Assembly: GCF_003260125.1 (NCBI RefSeq)
Contig: NZ_QHKO01000010.1
Location: 1-64,000 of the forward strand
DNA: 64,000 nucleotides
From: Lujinxingia litoralis
GTDB taxonomy: Bacteria > Myxococcota_A > Bradymonadia > Bradymonadales > Bradymonadaceae
Reading direction: 5' to 3'
In this document: positions 60,215 to 64,000 of the stretch, piece by piece
Numbering within the stretch: the first letter of the stretch is position 1
How the letters are laid out: each line of letters opens with the position of its first letter
Program-made: the position numbers and the translations under genes
The notes under the pieces: model-generated
What the model was told of the DNA's origin: nothing
The model's database searches: none
The model's input: the letters and a program-made list of their open reading frames with translations, nothing else

Positions 60215-61069
60215 TCACATCGAAGCACCGCCCCCCGAAGCGAGGCAGCTCTCCAGCGCCTCGGTCTGCTCCCAGCCGCACTTGCCATCGAAACAGCCAC
60301 AGCTGGTGTACTCCTGATCGTAACACGCGTACTCGGGCAGGTACTCGCAAGTGCTGATCAGGTCATCATTGATCGAACCACAAAGCTGACCGGAACAACC
60401 ACCAACTTTGCAATCACTGGCGCTGCGGCACTCAGGCTTCGCCTCAAGGGTTCCGCACGCTCCCTCATAAGCTACTTCCACACCCGCGCAACCCGCTTCA
60501 CACGCGTTACCGTAGGTCTCGCCATTCACGCCGCAGACCGGATCGTAGACCTGGGGACAGATGCAACCGGCTCCGCACGCTCCCTCATGCCCCACTTCCA
60601 CACCCGCGCAACCCGCTTCACACGCGTTGCCGTAGGTCTCGCCATCCACACCACACACCGGGTCGTAGACCTGGGGACAGATGCAATCAGCTCCGCACTC
60701 TCCCTCATGAGCCACTTTCACATCGGCGCAACCCGCTTCACACGCGTTGCCGTAGGTCTCGCCATCCACACCACACACCGGGTCATAGACCTGAGGGCAG
60801 AGGCAGTCGGCACGGCATTCCCCCTCGTGGGCAACCTTCACCCGGGCACACCGCGCCTCACACGCGTTACCGTAGGTCTCCCCATCCACACCACACACCG
60901 GATCATAGACCTGGGGACAGATGCAATCCCCCAACGAAACGCTTCCACCCATGGCCTCCTGAACAGCGCTGGTACCATCTTCCACGTCCTCCGCCCCGCA
61001 TCCGATAGCGAAGAACCCCAGAAGTCCACAAAGCAGCACGCGCCAACCCCAACGTTCCATCTGTTTCAT
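60215..61069 (-). CDS. Lipoprotein with four Kazal domains and an eight-cysteine C-terminal domain
   Basis: A 284-residue lipoprotein (lipobox AIGC before Gly). Four tandem Kazal-type protease inhibitor domains follow, each CICPQVYDPVCGVDGETYGN then ACEAxCAxVxVxHEGxC, in about 42-residue steps. Within each domain the variable reactive-loop region is nearly constant (CPQVYDPVCG), implying one protease specificity. The C-terminal part (CRSASDCKVGGCSGQLCG, with a later YACYDQEYTSCGCFDGKCGW) fits the eight-cysteine-cluster domain. It is exported and surface-tethered. The ATG at 61069 has AAGGAG upstream. A similar three-Kazal gene lies upstream in the same direction. Confidence 0.93.
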   Translation of the reverse strand: MKQMERWGWRVLLCGLLGFFAIGCGAEDVEDGTSAVQEAMGGSVSLGDCICPQVYDPVCGVDGETYGNACEARCARVKVAHEGECRADCLCPQVYDPVCGVDGETYGNACEAGCADVKVAHEGECGADCICPQVYDPVCGVDGETYGNACEAGCAGVEVGHEGACGAGCICPQVYDPVCGVNGETYGNACEAGCAGVEVAYEGACGTLEAKPECRSASDCKVGGCSGQLCGSINDDLISTCEYLPEYACYDQEYTSCGCFDGKCGWEQTEALESCLASGGGASM

Positions 61070-61470
61070 CACTCTCTCCTTCCATGGATCCACACACCGT
61101 GGATATCCCCTTCTGCAGGCGTCCCCCGGAGTCGACGCCCAACCTGAATGATCTCGAGCGCCGCAGCCTCGCCACATTCGCTCCGGCCCCCCCGAAAGTT
61201 CGCCACCTCCATGGCCCCAAATGAGCCAGGGAAAGGAGGCAACGTCTCAAGCCGTGCGTCCGTCAGGAAGCGGCCGCGCCGCTCCGGGTAGTTCACATGA
61301 CCTGAGAACTATCACATCGGCGTCCCCAGCCTCCGTGTCAGCTTGTTAAAGGAAGTAAGAAGATGTTCACGCCCCCCCAAAGGGGTCAAAAACAAAACCA
61401 AACAAACACAACAACATACAATCACACCTGGGTAATATTCATCACGAAATCCTGACCACGATAGGCACTC
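61070..61470. other. Intergenic region between the two Kazal genes
   Basis: About 400 bp with no gene seen. The segment 61380-61450 is A-rich and C-rich (ACAAAACCAAACAAACAC), unlike the rest of the window, and probably contains the promoter of the four-Kazal gene. Confidence 0.4.
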
Positions 61471-61506
61471 AAAAAGAAACGGCGCTCCGTAGGAGCGCCG
61501 TTTCTT
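61471..61506 (-). terminator. Terminator of the three-Kazal lipoprotein gene
   Basis: AAGAAACGGCGCTCC and GGAGCGCCGTTTCTT form a perfect 15-bp stem with a 3-nt loop, with a T run on the minus strand. Confidence 0.92.
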
Positions 61507-61534
61507 AGAATCTCATGATGACCCAAACATGGAT

Positions 61535-62110
61535 TTACATTTCCGTGTCACACTCTCCCTGAGATGCCACGTTCACCTCGGCACAAGCAGCCTGACACTC
61601 GTTGCTGTACGTGTTGCCGTCTTCACCACACACCGGCATGTAATGCATCGGGCAGATACAGTCCTTCTCCTGGCAGGGCCCCTCGCTGACCACCTCAACA
61701 TCTTTGCACTTTGCCAGGCACGGATTGGCGTAGGTCTCGCCATCGGCTCCACAAACCGGCGCAAACTCACGGGTACACGCGCAGACCGGGGCTTCCTCTC
61801 CACCCTCGCAGGCCCCCCGGTGAGCAATGGCCACATCCACACAGCCCGCCAGACAATCGTTGCTATAGGTGGTGCCATCCTCCCCACAGACCGGAGAAAA
61901 AATCCGCGGACAGGCACATACCGGGTTGACCTCCTCCCCCTGAGCCTGGTCCTCGCCATGCTCAACCCCGCTCTGCTCCTGCCCCTGTGTCTCCGAGGTC
62001 GCCTCATCTGGCACCACCTCGCCGCGACATCCCACCATCAGCACCATCAGGAGCAACACCACCGCACTTCCCAGCTTCAAAACCTGTCTCTCTTTCTTCG
62101 TCGCGCTCAT
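61535..62110 (-). CDS. Lipoprotein with three Kazal domains
   Basis: A 191-residue lipoprotein (lipobox MVGC before Arg) with an acidic Glu/Gln linker and three Kazal domains: CPRIFSPVCGEDGTTYSNDC, TREFAPVCGADGETYANPC and CPMHYMPVCGEDGNTYSNEC. Each has the C-x-C...PVCG-DG-TY-N--C spacing. The reactive-loop segments differ between the three domains, unlike the neighbouring gene, so several proteases could be targeted. The start has GGAGGAAG upstream. Lipidation should anchor it to a membrane, most likely facing the periplasm or the cell exterior. It probably inhibits serine proteases. Confidence 0.93.
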   Translation of the reverse strand: MSATKKERQVLKLGSAVVLLLMVLMVGCRGEVVPDEATSETQGQEQSGVEHGEDQAQGEEVNPVCACPRIFSPVCGEDGTTYSNDCLAGCVDVAIAHRGACEGGEEAPVCACTREFAPVCGADGETYANPCLAKCKDVEVVSEGPCQEKDCICPMHYMPVCGEDGNTYSNECQAACAEVNVASQGECDTEM

Positions 62111-62318
62111 GGATTCTTCCTCCGCAGCCCCTGTTCAAAACAGCCTGGCTTCTACATAAAAGCCTTTCCTTGCTCCCCCCGAGAAAGGCATCAACCTCTT
62201 GAAATAACATAGAGATCCGACCTCTCCCCGCAGTCATTGGACGACACTCTTACAGGGAACCTTCAAAAATAGAAATGCTTCTGGTCGACACGTTTCGTAA
62301 AGCCCGGCGTCACCAACC

Positions 62319-64000
62319 TCAGAAGCGGGCCATCACACCGATCGTCGGCAAAATGGGTAGCCCCGTCAGCGGTTCGGAGTCGCTGTAGTCGTAATTATAG
62401 CGCGTCCCCTCTTCGTTTTTGGCGTTGTAGACGTTGGTCACGTCCAGATACGCGGCCAGCGTCCAGGTATCGAAGATAAAGCGACGATCCAGGCGAAGAT
62501 CCAACTGGTGGAAGGTTTTGGAACGCTCGGAATTGGGCTCCCCGTAGCGCGGGCGATATCCATCGCTATCGGCATCAAACACCGCTCCGACCACCGGTGT
62601 CTGCGGATTGCCCGTAACCACCCGAAAACGCGCTGACAGATCCAGATTCCAGGGCAAATTGTACCCGGCAACCATCGTCAGAATATGGGTCTGATCGTAA
62701 CCGTAGGGGTCCCACTCGCCGCTCTTCAGGTTGAGCCGCTCCGAACGTGAGAGCGTGTAGCTGAGCCAGCCAAAGAACTTATCCTTGGGATAATGCCGCA
62801 AGAGCAGCTCCAACCCGTAAGAACGCCCCTGCCCCTCGTTATCGTAGATCACCGGCTCCGCCTCGCCGGTCTCTTCATTGATGGCCTCGGCCGACGTGGT
62901 ATTCACCAGATCAAAGGAGTCGCGGTAGTAAAGCGTCGCATCCAGCTCCAGGTGCGCGCGCGGCTGCCACTCCGCGCCCACCGCGTAATGCATCGCCTTT
63001 TCATACGAAATGTCCGGGTTGCCAAAGTCTTCTTCGGTCTGTCCCGGAATCGGCGGCTGCGTGAAGAGCCCCACCCCTCCTTTGAGTACAACCTGATCGT
63101 GAAGCTCAAAGCGTGACGCCAGACGCGGCGAAATCGACACCTCATTGACCGGACCATAATAGTCCGCCCGCAGGCCGGGGGTCAGCGTCCAGCGACCAAA
63201 GGCCTTGTACTGCGCTTCGGCATACACCGCCGGAAGAATCTGGGGCGACTTACGCGACCCCACAAGCCCGTCGGTGCTGATGTTAGGCCCACCGTCCTGT
63301 CCATCGGGTGACGAGAAATCGTCCGGCGAAGCCCCAAACGCCGGGATCGCGTACGAATACACGACGTTACCCAACTGGGCATCCAGGCCGGTGCGCAACC
63401 GCAGGTTATCGCTGAGCTTCCACTTCAGATCGTTTCGGATCTGCGTCTGATAAAAATCCAGGTCAAAGAAGATATCCGGCCCGGCCTCCAGAGCCGCGGA
63501 GTTCAGCCCGAAGGAGCTCATCAGGGTATTCTCCAGCGCTCCCCCCTCGGGCTTCCACTCCCAGCGCACCTGGCCGCGGTGAAAGGAGTTGCCAAACCCG
63601 GCCTCCCTCACCTGGACGTACTGGTCTCCCTCCGGTTCGCCATCGGGCAAGATCACATCGATCTCATCATCCGATCCGTACACAAAGAACTCGACCTTAT
63701 GAGCCCCACTCTCACTGCGATAGGTCACCCAGGTCTGATAATCGTAGTAGCGAGGGGCGACCACCGTATCGATCTCCAACGCCCGCAGGACCGATGGCAA
63801 AAAGAAGTCGTAGTAGCTACGCCTACCGGCGATCGCAAAGCTCCAACGATCGTTGATCGGCCCCTCCACCATCGCCGAGCTATCAAGCAGGTCGATTTCC
63901 GCCATCCCGTGCACCCGGTCGGTCCGCGGCGAACGGGTGCGCAGATCGATCACTCCGGCCGTGGCCCGACCGTAGTACGGGCTAAAGTTCCCCGGATAGA
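62319..64000 (-). CDS. TonB-dependent receptor (3' part, 5' truncated by window edge)
   Basis: At least 560 residues are present. The frame is open to the window end, where YPGNFSPYYGRATAGVIDLR is the end of a plug domain, so the start lies outside. The rest is the 22-stranded barrel: alternating strands and turns such as VEGPINDRWSFAIAGRRSYYD, LTPGLRADYYG, SISPRLASRFELHDQVVLKGG and SYGLELLLRHYP, with the terminal strand TIGVMARF ending in Phe. Members import iron chelates, vitamins, sugars or peptides using TonB energy; this one resembles uncharacterised deltaproteobacterial receptors and the substrate cannot be read. Convergent neighbours are absent; the Kazal genes run the same way. Confidence 0.9.
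   Translation of the reverse strand, partial: YPGNFSPYYGRATAGVIDLRTRSPRTDRVHGMAEIDLLDSSAMVEGPINDRWSFAIAGRRSYYDFFLPSVLRALEIDTVVAPRYYDYQTWVTYRSESGAHKVEFFVYGSDDEIDVILPDGEPEGDQYVQVREAGFGNSFHRGQVRWEWKPEGGALENTLMSSFGLNSAALEAGPDIFFDLDFYQTQIRNDLKWKLSDNLRLRTGLDAQLGNVVYSYAIPAFGASPDDFSSPDGQDGGPNISTDGLVGSRKSPQILPAVYAEAQYKAFGRWTLTPGLRADYYGPVNEVSISPRLASRFELHDQVVLKGGVGLFTQPPIPGQTEEDFGNPDISYEKAMHYAVGAEWQPRAHLELDATLYYRDSFDLVNTTSAEAINEETGEAEPVIYDNEGQGRSYGLELLLRHYPKDKFFGWLSYTLSRSERLNLKSGEWDPYGYDQTHILTMVAGYNLPWNLDLSARFRVVTGNPQTPVVGAVFDADSDGYRPRYGEPNSERSKTFHQLDLRLDRRFIFDTWTLAAYLDVTNVYNAKNEEGTRYNYDYSDSEPLTGLPILPTIGVMARF

Overview
The window is a high-GC bacterial chromosome segment. It is dense in Sec-exported lipoproteins with acidic Gly/Asp/Glu-rich tails, and it also carries DUF547 and HEAT-repeat proteins, a degenerate vWA-type lipoprotein, Kazal inhibitors and a myxobacterial-type polyunsaturated fatty acid (PUFA) synthase. 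This points to a deltaproteobacterium in the broad sense. Bradymonadales or a related Myxococcota-like group is my best guess, but no rRNA or tRNA gene is visible to confirm it.

Layout. 0.2-16 kb: an acidic small protein, msrA, secreted lipoproteins, a COG4880-type beta-propeller protein, a FadL-like porin, an alpha/beta hydrolase, a HEAT lipoprotein, DUF547, superoxide dismutase, and a TPR/vWA-like gene pair. 16.3-16.7 kb: a 41/83-bp tandem repeat block. 16.7-22 kb: a large PPC-domain lipoprotein, then an LpoB-like / COG3014-like / small outer-membrane barrel trio. 22-30 kb: a TetR regulator with a readable promoter and operator, leading a translationally coupled RND efflux operon in which the permease is fused to a TolC-like outer-membrane factor. 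30.5-34.3 kb: a Cys-rich lipoprotein, an EstB-like serine hydrolase and a DUF362 protein. 34.7-54.9 kb: a PUFA synthase operon (ER; KS-AT-ACP-ACP-KR-DH; KS-CLF-AT-DH-DH) that ends in a single-chain biotin-dependent acyl-CoA carboxylase. The three large genes are joined by ATGA overlaps. 55.4-56.3 kb: a RAYT-type Y1/HUH transposase. 57-64 kb: a lipoprotein hydrolase, a hemolysin III/PAQR protein, two Kazal-repeat lipoproteins and the 3' part of a TonB-dependent receptor.

The most unusual signal cuts across the whole window. A short imperfectly palindromic repeat (half-site ATGTTC[A/G]ACCC, partner GGGT[T/C]GAACAT or a decayed form) occurs about 75-85 times by eye. It forms arrays between genes and lies in frame inside the PUFA synthase and carboxylase genes, mostly at domain linkers and once inside the ATP-grasp fold of biotin carboxylase. 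The RAYT transposase is bracketed by two such arrays in opposite orientation. I infer a REP/RAYT-like system whose repeat core is free of stop codons and can therefore colonise coding DNA.

How the genes may work together: the carboxylase would supply malonyl-CoA to the PUFA synthase; the TetR-controlled pump exports an unknown substrate; and the many lipoproteins and Kazal inhibitors suggest a protease-rich, contact-dependent lifestyle. The last point is inference.
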